NCBI RefSeq assembly: GCF_001547525.1
Contig: NZ_LNJP01000003.1
Location: 2,046,001 to 2,110,000 of the forward strand
Length of the DNA: 64,000 bases
Source: Burkholderia anthina
Lineage (GTDB): Bacteria; Pseudomonadota; Gammaproteobacteria; Burkholderiales; Burkholderiaceae
Reading direction: 5' to 3'
The position numbers and the translations under genes are program-made. Under the pieces are notes generated by a model that made no database searches, was not told where the DNA came from, and saw only the letters and a list, made by a program, of their open reading frames with translations. Positions 1 through 9,712 of this stretch are shown here, piece after piece (the stretch's first letter is position 1; the number at the start of each line of letters is the position of its first letter).

Positions 1-1110
1 ATAGTAGGCGAGCAGATACAGCGAAGCCGCATGCCCCTTCGCGGCGCCCGCGAGCGCGCCGACCCAGCCGCTCGCCACCGAATGGGCGACGAAGAAGCCG
101 ATCGTCACGAGCACGATGCCGACGACGATCGCGACGAGCGAATGCGACAGCGTCAGCGCGAGGCCCGCCGCGAACACGACGATGCCGCTCACCAGCACCG
201 GCGCGCGCCCGAGGCGATCGGCGAGCGCGCCGGCGCTCGATGACGACACCATGCCGAACAGGTACGCGCCGAAGATCAGCCCGCACGCGGTCGGGCTCAG
301 GTTGAACGGCGCGGCCATGAGCCGGAATCCGGCGTAGTTGTAGATCGTCACGAACGCGCCCATCACGAGGAAGCCGATCGAGAACACGAACGGCAGGCGG
401 GCGTGGCGCAATTGCGCGTGCCACAGCCGCAGGTGGTGACGCAGCGTCAGGTCGGTGCGCTTCACGAAGCGTCGCGACGCCGGCAGCAGCATCACGAATG
501 CGAGCGCCGCGAGCAGATCGACGACGCCGATCGACAGCATCGCCGTGCGCCACGAGAAGTGCTCCTCGAGCGCGCTCATCCCGATCCGTCCGATCATGCC
601 GCCGAACGCGGTGCCGCCGACATAGAGCCCCATCGACAGGCCGAGCCCGTCGGCGGCGATTTCTTCCGCGAGATAGGCCATCGCCACCGCCGGCACGCCG
701 CCGAGCGCGAAGCCTTCGAGCGCACGACAGAGCAGCAGCAGGTGCCAGTTCGGCGACCACGCGGCGAGCAGGTTGAACAGCGCGGCGAGCGTCATCGACG
801 CGAACATCAGCCCGCGCCGCCCGACCCGTTCGGACAGCGCGCCGGCGCACAGGATCGACACCGCGAGCATTCCGGTAGACAGCGACAGCGACAGCGAACT
901 CGACGCCGCGCCGACGTTGAATTCGCGGGCGAACGCGGGAAGCAGCGGTTGCACGCAGTACAGCAGCGAGAAGGTGGCAAAGCCGGCGAGGAACAGCGCG
1001 AACGCGATGCGCTTGTACGCGGCCGAGCGCGGGGACACGCCGGCCGGCAGCGCATCGGGCGTGGTGTTCTGCGTGCCGGGCATGGAGCGGGAAATCGAAG
1101 CGGAGGACAT
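1..1110 (-). CDS. MFS transporter, YnfM/AraJ-like (3' end beyond window)
   Basis: The minus frame is open from an ATG at 1110 to the left edge (370 codons), so the C-terminus is missing. After a polar N-terminus of about 35 residues come alternating hydrophobic helices. The loop after TM2 holds the MFS signature (SERVGRRGL), and a second copy in the C-half reads GALADRLGRAP. The protein resembles the 12-TM YnfM-type drug/arabinose efflux group of the major facilitator superfamily in the inner membrane. The substrate cannot be told from the sequence. It is divergent from the LysR gene at 1250 across a 139-bp gap with a LysR-type dyad, which suggests control by that regulator. An alternative in-frame ATG lies at 1082. 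Confidence 0.85.
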   Translation of the reverse strand, partial: MSSASISRSMPGTQNTTPDALPAGVSPRSAAYKRIAFALFLAGFATFSLLYCVQPLLPAFAREFNVGAASSSLSLSLSTGMLAVSILCAGALSERVGRRGLMFASMTLAALFNLLAAWSPNWHLLLLCRALEGFALGGVPAVAMAYLAEEIAADGLGLSMGLYVGGTAFGGMIGRIGMSALEEHFSWRTAMLSIGVVDLLAALAFVMLLPASRRFVKRTDLTLRHHLRLWHAQLRHARLPFVFSIGFLVMGAFVTIYNYAGFRLMAAPFNLSPTACGLIFGAYLFGMVSSSSAGALADRLGRAPVLVSGIVVFAAGLALTLSHSLVAIVVGIVLVTIGFFVAHSVASGWVGALAGAAKGHAASLYLLAYY

Positions 1111-1160
1111 GAGGGCACTCGATGTGCGACGGAATACACGAATTCTTGCGCACGGTCATG

Positions 1161-1175
1161 TATATGTCCAATATA
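1161..1175. promoter_or_regulatory. LysR-type dyad between divergent MFS and lysR genes
   Basis: TATAT-N5-ATATA is a perfect dyad of the T-N11-A type in the 139-bp gap between the divergent MFS and LysR genes. This is the classic placing of an autoregulatory LysR-type operator. Binding is inferred. Confidence 0.4.
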
Positions 1176-1249
1176 TGAAATGAACCGCAGCAATATGTTT
1201 TAACACTGGCTGACAGGCCAGCCCGACTCATCGCGAGGTCACGTCACGC

Positions 1250-2122
1250 ATGGAACTCCGGCATCTGCGCTACTTTCTGGCCGTCGCCGCCGCGTCGAAT
1301 TTCACGAAGGCCGCCGAAGCGCTCGGCATCGGCCAGCCGCCGTTGAGCCAGCAGATCAAGGCGCTCGAGAACGAGCTCGGCGTGGAACTGTTCAAGCGCA
1401 CCGCGCGCGGCGCCGAGCTGACGCTGGCGGGCGAAGTTTTCGCGGAAGAGGCGCGGCGCGTGCTCGACGACGCCGAGCGCGCGGCACGGGCGGCCCGGCG
1501 CGCCGCGCGCGGGGAAACCGGCCATCTGCGCGTCGGCTTCACCGGGACAGCCGCGTTCAATCCGAAAGTGTCGGATCTGCTTCGCCGCTTTCGCGAGGCG
1601 TTTCCGGATGCGGAGCTGACGTTGCAGGAAGCGACGTCCGGTGTGCTGCTGGAGGCGCTGGAGGCCGGGCGCCTCGACGTCGCGATCGTCCGGCCGGAGC
1701 GCCGCGTCGCCGCGACGCTGCGGGTATCCGATTGGGACGAGGAGCCGATGTTCGTCGCGCTGCCCGTCGCGCACCGGCTGGCGCAGCGGCGGCGCGTCGA
1801 ACTGGCGGAACTCGCCGACGAGTCGTTCGTGCAGGTGCCGCGCGCGGCCGGCGCCGCGCTGTTCGACGATATCGTCGCGGCGTGCAAGGCTGCCGGGTTC
1901 GAGCCGCGCATGGGGCAACCGGCGCCGCAGATCGCGTCCGCGGTGACGCTGGTGGCGGCTGGCCTCGGCGTGTCGGTCGTGCCGAAGGCGATTACGCAGG
2001 TGCAGGTGCCCGGGGTCGTATACCGGCCGTTCGCGGGCAACCGGTTTCGCGCGAGGCTCGCCATTGCGTCGCGCTGCGACGAGCCGTCCGCGGTGGTGCG
2101 GAATTTTCTGCTGCTCGCGTAG
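1250..2122 (+). CDS. LysR family transcriptional regulator
   Basis: This 290-residue protein has the usual LysR length. It starts MELRHLRYF and has the N-terminal winged helix-turn-helix at about residues 5-64 (TKAAEALGIGQPPLSQQIK). The periplasmic-binding-like effector domain follows from about residue 90 to the end. The effector is not evident. It is divergent from the MFS transporter at 1110, so it most likely controls that exporter and itself. The next downstream feature is a tRNA terminator on the opposite strand, so it is probably monocistronic. Confidence 0.9.
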   Translation: MELRHLRYFLAVAAASNFTKAAEALGIGQPPLSQQIKALENELGVELFKRTARGAELTLAGEVFAEEARRVLDDAERAARAARRAARGETGHLRVGFTGTAAFNPKVSDLLRRFREAFPDAELTLQEATSGVLLEALEAGRLDVAIVRPERRVAATLRVSDWDEEPMFVALPVAHRLAQRRRVELAELADESFVQVPRAAGAALFDDIVAACKAAGFEPRMGQPAPQIASAVTLVAAGLGVSVVPKAITQVQVPGVVYRPFAGNRFRARLAIASRCDEPSAVVRNFLLLA

Positions 2123-2130
2123 CGGGCAAC

Positions 2131-2166
2131 AAAAAACCCGCGAAGCCAAGTGCTGTCGCGGGTTTC
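2131..2166 (-). terminator. Intrinsic terminator of tRNA-Leu
   Basis: A 10-bp perfect stem (AAACCCGCGA at 2134-2143 with TCGCGGGTTT at 2156-2165) is followed by a six-T run when read on the minus strand. It lies just past the tRNA-Leu 3' end and next to the lysR stop on the other strand. Confidence 0.75.
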
Positions 2167-2197
2167 GGATCATGCTGGAATGCGAGGAAAACGCATC

Positions 2198-2282
2198 TGG
2201 TGCCGACGGCGAGACTCGAACTCGCACAGCTTTCGCCACTACCCCCTCAAGATAGCGTGTCTACCAATTTCACCACGTCGGC
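2198..2282 (-). tRNA. tRNA-Leu (anticodon GAG)
   Basis: Read on the minus strand, this 85-nt sequence folds as a type II tRNA. The acceptor stem GCCGACG pairs with CGTCGGC, followed by discriminator A and an encoded CCA. The D-loop is AATTGGTAGACAC. The anticodon stem CTATC/GGTAG carries the loop TTGAGGG, giving anticodon GAG for CUC/CUU. A variable arm and the T-loop GTTCGAGTC follow. No integrase or repeated 3' end nearby suggests an integration site. Confidence 0.95.
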
Positions 2283-2426
2283 ACTGCAAGGGGCGCAATT
2301 CTAACGTCACATCGCGCGTTTGTGAAGGGGGTATGACAAGGTCGTGTACGGGCGCCCGATCGATCCCGGTAGAATTCGTCCGATCGACCCGACGGGTCCC
2401 CGCAACCGCCACCCGTTTTTCTCCCC

Positions 2427-3740
2427 GTGACCCACACCCTCGAACAACTGCAGGCCGGACAACTGTCGGGCGCGCGGCAACTGAAGCTCGCGTGCGGACT
2501 GACCGAATTTCCGCGCGAGATCTTCGATCTGGCCGATACGCTCGAAGTGCTCGACCTGACCGGCAATGCGCTGTCCGCGCTGCCGGACGACCTGCCGCGG
2601 CTGCATCGGCTGCGCATCCTGTTCGCGTCGGGCAACCGCTTCACCGCGTTCCCCGACGTGCTCGGCGCGTGCGACCAGCTCGACATGATCGGCTTCAAGG
2701 CGAACCGGATCCGCACCGTGCCGCGCGGCGCGCTGCCGCGTGCGCTGCGCTGGCTGATCCTGACCGACAACGCGATCGACGAACTGCCGGCCGATATCGG
2801 CGACTGTGCGCGCTTGCAGAAGCTCATGCTGGCCGGCAACCAGTTGCGTGCGCTACCCGTGGAAATGGCCGCCTGCCGCGCGCTGGAGCTCGTGCGCCTG
2901 TCGGCGAACCGGCTCGATGCGTTGCCCGATTGGTTGCCGCGCCTGCCGCGTCTCGCATGGCTTGCGGTGGCCGGCAATCCGTTCGGCGCGGCGCCGGAGG
3001 CCGCGGCGTCCGCCGGGCCGGACATCGCGGAGATCGACTGGGCCGCGCTGTCGTGCGAACAGAAACTGGGCGAGGGCGCGTCGGGCGTGATTTACCGCGC
3101 GCAATGGCGTGCGGACGGCCACCCGCCGCGGACGGTCGCGGTGAAGCTGTTCAAGGGCGCGGTGACGAGCGACGGCCTGCCCGATTGCGAAATGGCCGCG
3201 TGCCTGCATGCCGGCCGCCACCCGAACCTGATTCCGGTGATCGGCAAGGTGCGCGGGCATCCGGACGGCACGCACGGCCTCGTGATGGAGCGGGTCGATC
3301 CTGCGCTGACGAACCTCGCCGGGCCGCCGAGCTTCGCGTCGTGCACGCGAGACGTCTATGCCGCCGATGCGACATTCGATCCGGCGCAAGCGCTGCGGAT
3401 CGCGCACGGCATCGCGTCGGCGGCCGGCCATCTGCACGCGCGCGGCATCATGCATGGCGACCTGTATGCGCACAACATCCTGCACGACGGCGCGGGCGGC
3501 GCGCTGCTCGGGGATTTCGGGGCGGCTTCGCTGTACGACGTGAACGAGCGCACGCGCGGCGCAAGGTTCGAGCGGCTCGAAGTGCGCGCGTTCGGCTATC
3601 TGCTCGGCGAATTGCTCGAACGCTGCGAATCGCGCACCGGCGCGCTCGACGCGCTGGCGGCGGCGTGCGTGAACGAGGACGTCGATGCGCGGCCGTCGTT
3701 CGACGAGATCACGGCCGCGCTGGCCGCTCGGATGCGCTGA
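2427..3740 (+). CDS. Leucine-rich repeat protein with C-terminal Ser/Thr-type protein kinase domain
   Basis: This 437-residue protein has a GTG start. Residues about 15-190 form roughly eight leucine-rich repeats (LxxLxLxxNxLxxLP). Residues about 210-437 are a eukaryotic-like kinase: glycine loop GEGASG (215-220), VAVK with Lys240, probable helix-C Glu255, catalytic loop HGDLYAHN with Asp345 and Asn350, and DFG at 363-365. The HRD arginine is Gly, so it is a non-RD kinase, but the phosphotransfer residues are present. There is no signal peptide or transmembrane helix, so it is probably cytosolic. An LRR-kinase fusion is unusual in bacteria. Its substrate and ligand are unknown, and its neighbours (tRNA, copper genes) do not suggest a pathway. 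Confidence 0.85.
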   Translation: MTHTLEQLQAGQLSGARQLKLACGLTEFPREIFDLADTLEVLDLTGNALSALPDDLPRLHRLRILFASGNRFTAFPDVLGACDQLDMIGFKANRIRTVPRGALPRALRWLILTDNAIDELPADIGDCARLQKLMLAGNQLRALPVEMAACRALELVRLSANRLDALPDWLPRLPRLAWLAVAGNPFGAAPEAAASAGPDIAEIDWAALSCEQKLGEGASGVIYRAQWRADGHPPRTVAVKLFKGAVTSDGLPDCEMAACLHAGRHPNLIPVIGKVRGHPDGTHGLVMERVDPALTNLAGPPSFASCTRDVYAADATFDPAQALRIAHGIASAAGHLHARGIMHGDLYAHNILHDGAGGALLGDFGAASLYDVNERTRGARFERLEVRAFGYLLGELLERCESRTGALDALAAACVNEDVDARPSFDEITAALAARMR

Positions 3741-3775
3741 CGGGTGGCGCCGGCTGACGCGTGCCGCGCCGCGCG

Positions 3776-3949
3776 TCAGCGCGCGTCGCGCATGCAGTAC
3801 GCGGGAATCGGCGGCGGCGTATCGATGGCGGCAGGCCGCGTCATCCATGCGATCCACGCGGCCCATGACCCGCAGGCGATCAGTACCGCGACATTCAGCG
3901 GCGTCCGGTAGCGGACGATCAGGTCGGCCAGCGGCAAGCGGTTTTTCAT
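3776..3949 (-). CDS. Small single-TM membrane protein, copper cluster
   Basis: This 57-residue protein (start MKNRLPLADL) has a short basic head, one hydrophobic helix at about residues 18-36, and a short proline-rich tail ending in a Cys-Met-containing stretch. It begins 31 bp after the PCu(A)C chaperone stop on the same strand, with AGGAGAT upstream of the ATG, so it is probably the last gene of the copper operon. I do not recognise a family. A role as a small membrane accessory of copper handling is inferred from position only. Confidence 0.5.
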   Translation of the reverse strand: MKNRLPLADLIVRYRTPLNVAVLIACGSWAAWIAWMTRPAAIDTPPPIPAYCMRDAR

Positions 3950-3980
3950 CAGCATCTCCTTCCGTGGTGAGTCGGCGGCG

Positions 3981-4424
3981 TTACTGGCCGGCGTAGGTCG
4001 GCGCCTTCGCGTCGCAGGTCACGGACACGGTCGAGCCGTCCGCGAAATGCAGCCGAACCGGCACCTTCGCGCCAGGCGCGACGGCCTGGCGCGGCTCCTC
4101 CAGCATCACGTGATAGCTCTTCGGCTTGAACGTCAGCGTGCCGTGTGCGGGTACGACCACCGAGTCGACGTGAACCATCTTCGCGGTGCTGCCGCTCGTC
4201 CGCGTTTCATGCACCATCGCCATCCCGTATGCGGGCGTGTCGATACCGGTCAGCGTCGCGGGCGCGTCGCCGTCGTTCTTCAGCGTGAAGTAGCCGGAGG
4301 ACGGCACCGTCGCCGGCATCGTGCGGATCCAGCAGGCGTCGGCCTGGATGGCCGGCGCGGCGAACGTGGCGGACGCGTGCAGCGCCAGCGCCGCGAGCAG
4401 GCCGGTCGGAATCGAGTGTTTCAT
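3981..4424 (-). CDS. PCu(A)C periplasmic copper chaperone
   Basis: This 147-residue protein has a signal peptide (about residues 1-22, ending FAA) and a cupredoxin-like domain. The copper motif H-X10-M-X21-H-X-M is exact: His72, Met83, His105, Met107. Family members bind Cu(I) in the periplasm and pass it to the Cu(A) site of cytochrome oxidase or to other partners. The chosen ATG sits after an AAGGAGA ribosome site. The long upstream open frame has no such signal and would run through copC. It lies 92 bp downstream of copC on the same strand. Confidence 0.92.
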   Translation of the reverse strand: MKHSIPTGLLAALALHASATFAAPAIQADACWIRTMPATVPSSGYFTLKNDGDAPATLTGIDTPAYGMAMVHETRTSGSTAKMVHVDSVVVPAHGTLTFKPKSYHVMLEEPRQAVAPGAKVPVRLHFADGSTVSVTCDAKAPTYAGQ

Positions 4425-4516
4425 CGTGTGTTCTCCTTGTCGGGTGCGATGCCGAGGGCATCGATGCGAATGCGCCCGGCATCGAGCGCCGACGCGCATC
4501 GCGTGGGTGACATGCG

Positions 4517-4882
4517 TTACTTCAGCGTGAATGCGTAGCGGCCGTGCGTGCGATGGCCGTCGCTGGCCACCGCGATCCACGCGACCGTGTAGGTGCCGGG
4601 CTTCAGGCTCGTCAGCGCGACGCGCATCCGCTTCCGGTTGCCGGCATCGACGGCCGACTTCCCGTCGACGACCGACTGCCCGTGGCTGTCGGTCACGGCG
4701 ATCGAGCTGAACGCCGGCTCGAGCGTCTCGCCGAAATCGATCGTGACCGCGTGCGGCGCGCTCGACAGCGTGGCGTCGGGGGCCGGGTCCTGCGTTTTCG
4801 GAAGCCCATGCGCATGGGCGGCGTGGATGATGACGAAGCCGAGCGCGGCGAGTGCGCCGCGAGCGAAAGTGGCGGTTTTCAT
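4517..4882 (-). CDS. CopC-domain copper-binding periplasmic protein
   Basis: This 121-residue protein has a signal peptide that probably cuts after AHA. That leaves His25 as the mature N-terminal residue, which is the Cu(II) ligand in the CopC/PcoC family. The C-terminus holds ASDGHRTHG, matching the conserved DGH copper-ligand region. The fold is a cupredoxin-like beta barrel. CopC proteins bind copper in the periplasm and often feed CopD. No copD/YcnJ-type membrane gene is present here, and PCu(A)C follows instead. Confidence 0.9.
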   Translation of the reverse strand: MKTATFARGALAALGFVIIHAAHAHGLPKTQDPAPDATLSSAPHAVTIDFGETLEPAFSSIAVTDSHGQSVVDGKSAVDAGNRKRMRVALTSLKPGTYTVAWIAVASDGHRTHGRYAFTLK

Positions 4883-5175
4883 GGCTGGATGAGCGAGTGA
4901 CGAATCGGATGGAACAGACGGATTCGACGGACGGCTGCGCGCGCGGCATCGCGGCCGGTGGCGGTCGGTACGAACGTGCGCGGCCGGACATTCGCATGCG
5001 CGCGAATGCAGGCGCGGCCATCCGGGCCGCAGACGGCCAACCACGCGCCCGGCACGACGCCGCGCGCAGCAGGGTGACACATGATGATCGTCCTTCGAAA
5101 CGTGACATGTCGCGCACGCGGGCGGCGTGCGCGGGCTGCGCGATGCGCTGCGGCATCACGCTAAATGACGACGGA

Positions 5176-5553
5176 TCAGGACGCGAACGGCGGGGCGCGC
5201 GGTTGCGCGGCCGTGAGCGGCAGCGCGCGGCGCAGGCTTTCGAAGCGGGTCGCCGCGCGATGCTCGATCGCGTGCACGTGGGCCGCGAACGTCAACTCGG
5301 GCGCGGGCAGCGCGGGCGTGTGGGCAAGCAGGCTGCAGTAGCCGCATGCCTGCAGATGGGCCTGCAGGCTTTTCGTCGACGCGTCGGCGGAGCGGTCACC
5401 AGCGGCCGGCGCGGCCGAACAGTAGCCGGCCAGCAGCGCGTCGACGCGCCCTTGCGTGGTCAGCGCCTGCGAGATCGTCGGCGCGAGCGCCGTCATCAGG
5501 ATGGCGAGCATCCCGATCAGACTGCCGATCTTCCGGAGACGACGACTCAGCAT
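5176..5553 (-). CDS. DUF2946 family protein
   Basis: This 125-residue protein has a hydrophobic leader (residues about 10-30, ending SQA) and then a region with HLQACGYCSLLAHTP. The His/Cys cluster is typical of DUF2946 proteins, which sit in bacterial copper clusters. It is likely exported or membrane-anchored, and metal binding by the Cys-His cluster is inferred. It lies first in a same-strand series with copC, PCu(A)C and the small membrane protein. The 293-bp gap to copC holds no convincing gene, so copC may have its own promoter. Confidence 0.75.
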   Translation of the reverse strand: MLSRRLRKIGSLIGMLAILMTALAPTISQALTTQGRVDALLAGYCSAAPAAGDRSADASTKSLQAHLQACGYCSLLAHTPALPAPELTFAAHVHAIEHRAATRFESLRRALPLTAAQPRAPPFAS

Positions 5554-5645
5554 GCGATGCGCGGCGGCGGGTGGACGACGATGGAGCGGATTATGCCACG
5601 CACGTCGATTCGCGAGTCGGCAGGCGCGTGCGGCATCGCGGCGCG

Positions 5646-6140
5646 CTACGCGTGCTTCGCCAGATACTTCGCGATCAGCGTCATCTGCGCGGCCCAGCCC
5701 TGGTCGTTCATGTCGCGCGCCGTCGCGCGACGCGCTTCGATCAGTTGGTCGAAACCCGTTTCGGTGACCGTGAGCAGCGTGCCGCCGGCTTGTGCCGCGA
5801 GCGTGAACGTGACGAGCGTCATCGGCTCGGACGCGTAATCGACATTCGGATCGATCGCGAACGGATGCCAGCGAAAAGAGAGCAGTTGCTTGGGTTCAAT
5901 ACGGTCGACGACGATTTCGAACACGGTGCCCGCGTAGGGCTCCTGCGCCTTGGCGACGTCGTCGTCGACGCGGGTCGGCGTGATGCGGCCGAACAGCGGC
6001 TGGCCGGCCTCGAACGGGCCGTCGAACGCGACGCCGAACCACTGGCCGAATTCGTCGGAATCGCTGACGGCCGCCCAGACGCGGTCGGGCGGCGCGGCGA
6101 GCAGCGTCTGTTTTTCGATGCGATCGGTTGGCTGGGCCAT
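5646..6140 (-). CDS. SRPBCC family protein (AHSA1-like)
   Basis: This is a 164-residue protein in the START/Bet v1-like helix-grip superfamily. It shows the AHSA1 pattern: IEKQTLLAAPPDRVWAAVSD near the start, a GTVFEI strand and LSFRWHP in the middle, and a long C-terminal helix with a GWAAQM-type motif. The start at 6140 was chosen because GGAGAA lies 6 nt upstream; the frame also allows ATG at 6152 or 6191. Such proteins bind small hydrophobic ligands or act as polyketide-cyclase-like folds, and its function is unknown. It follows the ferredoxin gene by 58 bp and may be co-transcribed. Confidence 0.8.
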   Translation of the reverse strand: MAQPTDRIEKQTLLAAPPDRVWAAVSDSDEFGQWFGVAFDGPFEAGQPLFGRITPTRVDDDVAKAQEPYAGTVFEIVVDRIEPKQLLSFRWHPFAIDPNVDYASEPMTLVTFTLAAQAGGTLLTVTETGFDQLIEARRATARDMNDQGWAAQMTLIAKYLAKHA

Positions 6141-6198
6141 CACGTTCTCCATGCAGGATCGAGCGTTGCAGGACGACGTGCGCGGGCGCACGCCGCGT

Positions 6199-6501
6199 CT
6201 AGTCGAGCATGACCGCGTCGGGCACGTCGAGCACGAGGTCCGACGTCGCGACGGCCACGCACGGCAGCGTATAGCCGTCGGCCTTTTCCTCGCGGGAGAG
6301 CCCCGGCCATTCGATCGTATAGCGTACGCTGCCGCTGACGATCCGGCAAAGGCAGCTTCGGCACGTGCCGTTGCGGCACGAGCGCGGCAGCGACACGCGC
6401 GCGAAGGCGGCGGCTTCCAGCACGGTCAGCGAATCGGGCGCGTCGAAGGTTGCGCCGAGCGGGTCGACGCGCACGAGGGGCGGGTGATCTGGATCGGTCA
6501 T
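6199..6501 (-). CDS. 2Fe-2S plant-type ferredoxin
   Basis: This 100-residue protein is one beta-grasp domain. The cluster ligands are Cys42, Cys47 and Cys50 (C-X4-C-X2-C) and Cys81, 31 residues later. It would carry single electrons for an oxygenase or reductase. None is encoded beside it, so the partner is unknown. The start follows from the domain boundary. The longer open frame upstream is arginine-rich and reads through the intergenic sequence before the sigma-54 regulator. Confidence 0.88.
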   Translation of the reverse strand: MTDPDHPPLVRVDPLGATFDAPDSLTVLEAAAFARVSLPRSCRNGTCRSCLCRIVSGSVRYTIEWPGLSREEKADGYTLPCVAVATSDLVLDVPDAVMLD

Positions 6502-6580
6502 GAATGAAGCGGGCGGTTCGGCGGCATCGCGCCAAGCATACCCGAACCCGCCGGCGGCCGAGGGCCGCCCGCCGCGGGTG

Positions 6581-8485
<1,905 letters not shown>

Positions 8486-8753
8486 GGTTTGTCTCCTGTT
8501 CCCGGGGCCGCCGGGGCAACCGGATCGGCATCGGCGGCGGAGTGCGGCTCCGCTCGCGGCGCACCATTCGGCGCGCCAGCCGTCCGTCCGGGTACGCATC
8601 ATCATACAAGCGCCACGTGCGATGCGCGACTGCCAACAAAATCCCCTTGCTTTTAAGCGCCCGCCTGCAATGATGGAAATGGAGCACGCGCGCGCCGTGT
8701 TCCGCGGTGCAACACGCATGCGACGCGACATGCATCCGTTCGGGAGACGCATC

Positions 8754-8945
8754 ATGGTTCGGGCGGAACTGAGAGTCGTGCTGGCGGCCATCGCCACTTT
8801 CATCATGCTGGGCGGCATTGCCGTGGCGATCCACGGGTTGCTGTTCGATCTGACCGATGCGGTGAGATACGGGGCGGCCGCGATTGCGGTGGGCGTCACG
8901 ACCGCCGCGATCGCGCTCAACGTCTGGCCGACCGATCCGCACTGA
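8754..8945 (+). CDS. Small two-TM membrane protein
   Basis: This 63-residue protein has two hydrophobic helices (about 8-29 and 38-57) joined by a short loop. A GGGAG site lies 8 nt before ATG 8754, which decides this start over the upstream in-frame ATGs. It is divergent from the sigma-54 activator. I do not recognise a family. Confidence 0.6.
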   Translation: MVRAELRVVLAAIATFIMLGGIAVAIHGLLFDLTDAVRYGAAAIAVGVTTAAIALNVWPTDPH

Positions 8946-9184
8946 CGTCCGTTGGCGAAACAGTGCCGGATGCCGCGCAGATCAGACGAAATGCGCGTCG
9001 GAACGACGCACACCGAAATTGTTGTCTCTGGCGCTAAACCGTCTAAAGTGGAATTCAACCGGCATGCATCGACCGCGCCACACTCCGCGGCCGGGGCCTC
9101 CGCCGGCGAGCCCGCGTGCATTTCGTCCGGCCGGTAGCGGACGACGGACGCGGTCATTCGTTTTCTACCGGTCGAGGCGGCTCC

Positions 9185-9472
9185 ATGCAGATCCATTTCA
9201 CGAACGAGAAGCCGGAGTATTCGGGGCGTGACCTGATGCTGGGGTTCACGGCACTGGTCAATGGCGAGCGCGTCCAGTGCCAGATCACCGCCGAGGCGCT
9301 GGAAGACCACTTCGGCGCGGCATCGCCGCGCTTCGAGGACATGGTCGGCGCATTCGATCAGCACCGCGAGCGCATCGAGGCGGCCGCACGGCGCCTGCTG
9401 TCGGAAACACGTGCGCAATGCGTGACGCTGCGCAGCGGCTACGTGCGCTTCTACGAGGCCAACTGGCGCTGA
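9185..9472 (+). CDS. DUF1488-like small protein
   Basis: This 95-residue soluble protein starts MQIHFTNEKPEY and has a mixed beta/alpha pattern with a conserved-looking C-terminal YVRFYEANW. Length and style fit the DUF1488 family of small proteobacterial proteins of unknown function; this is a tentative match from memory. It stands alone between a small membrane protein and a convergent permease gene. Confidence 0.6.
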   Translation: MQIHFTNEKPEYSGRDLMLGFTALVNGERVQCQITAEALEDHFGAASPRFEDMVGAFDQHRERIEAAARRLLSETRAQCVTLRSGYVRFYEANWR

Positions 9473-9654
9473 CGACACGACGCCCGTCCGCCGGCGCGCG
9501 CAACCGCGCGCGCACGCGAGGACGTTGCCTTCACGCAATGCCGTTCGGCGGGGCCGCGCGGCATTTTCGTATGCGGGCCGTGCGGGATCGCCCGAGCGTC
9601 GGCGCGCTCGGGCACGTCGATTCATGAGGATCGCAGAGCAATCGTGCGAAAACG

Positions 9655-9680
9655 AAAACGCCACCCGAAGGTGGCGTTTT
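9655..9680. terminator. Bidirectional intrinsic terminator
   Basis: AAAACGCCACC-CGAA-GGTGGCGTTTT is a perfect 11-bp stem with a tetraloop and T-runs on both strands. It lies 32 bp past the NCS2 permease stop and serves both convergent genes. Confidence 0.85.
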
Positions 9681-9712
9681 CATCGTGCATTGCGTCGGTG
9701 CGCGGTCCGCGA

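Noticed and set aside
2198..2282. tRNA-Leu as integration site of a genomic island
   Set aside because: No integrase gene and no repeated tRNA 3' end were seen in the window.
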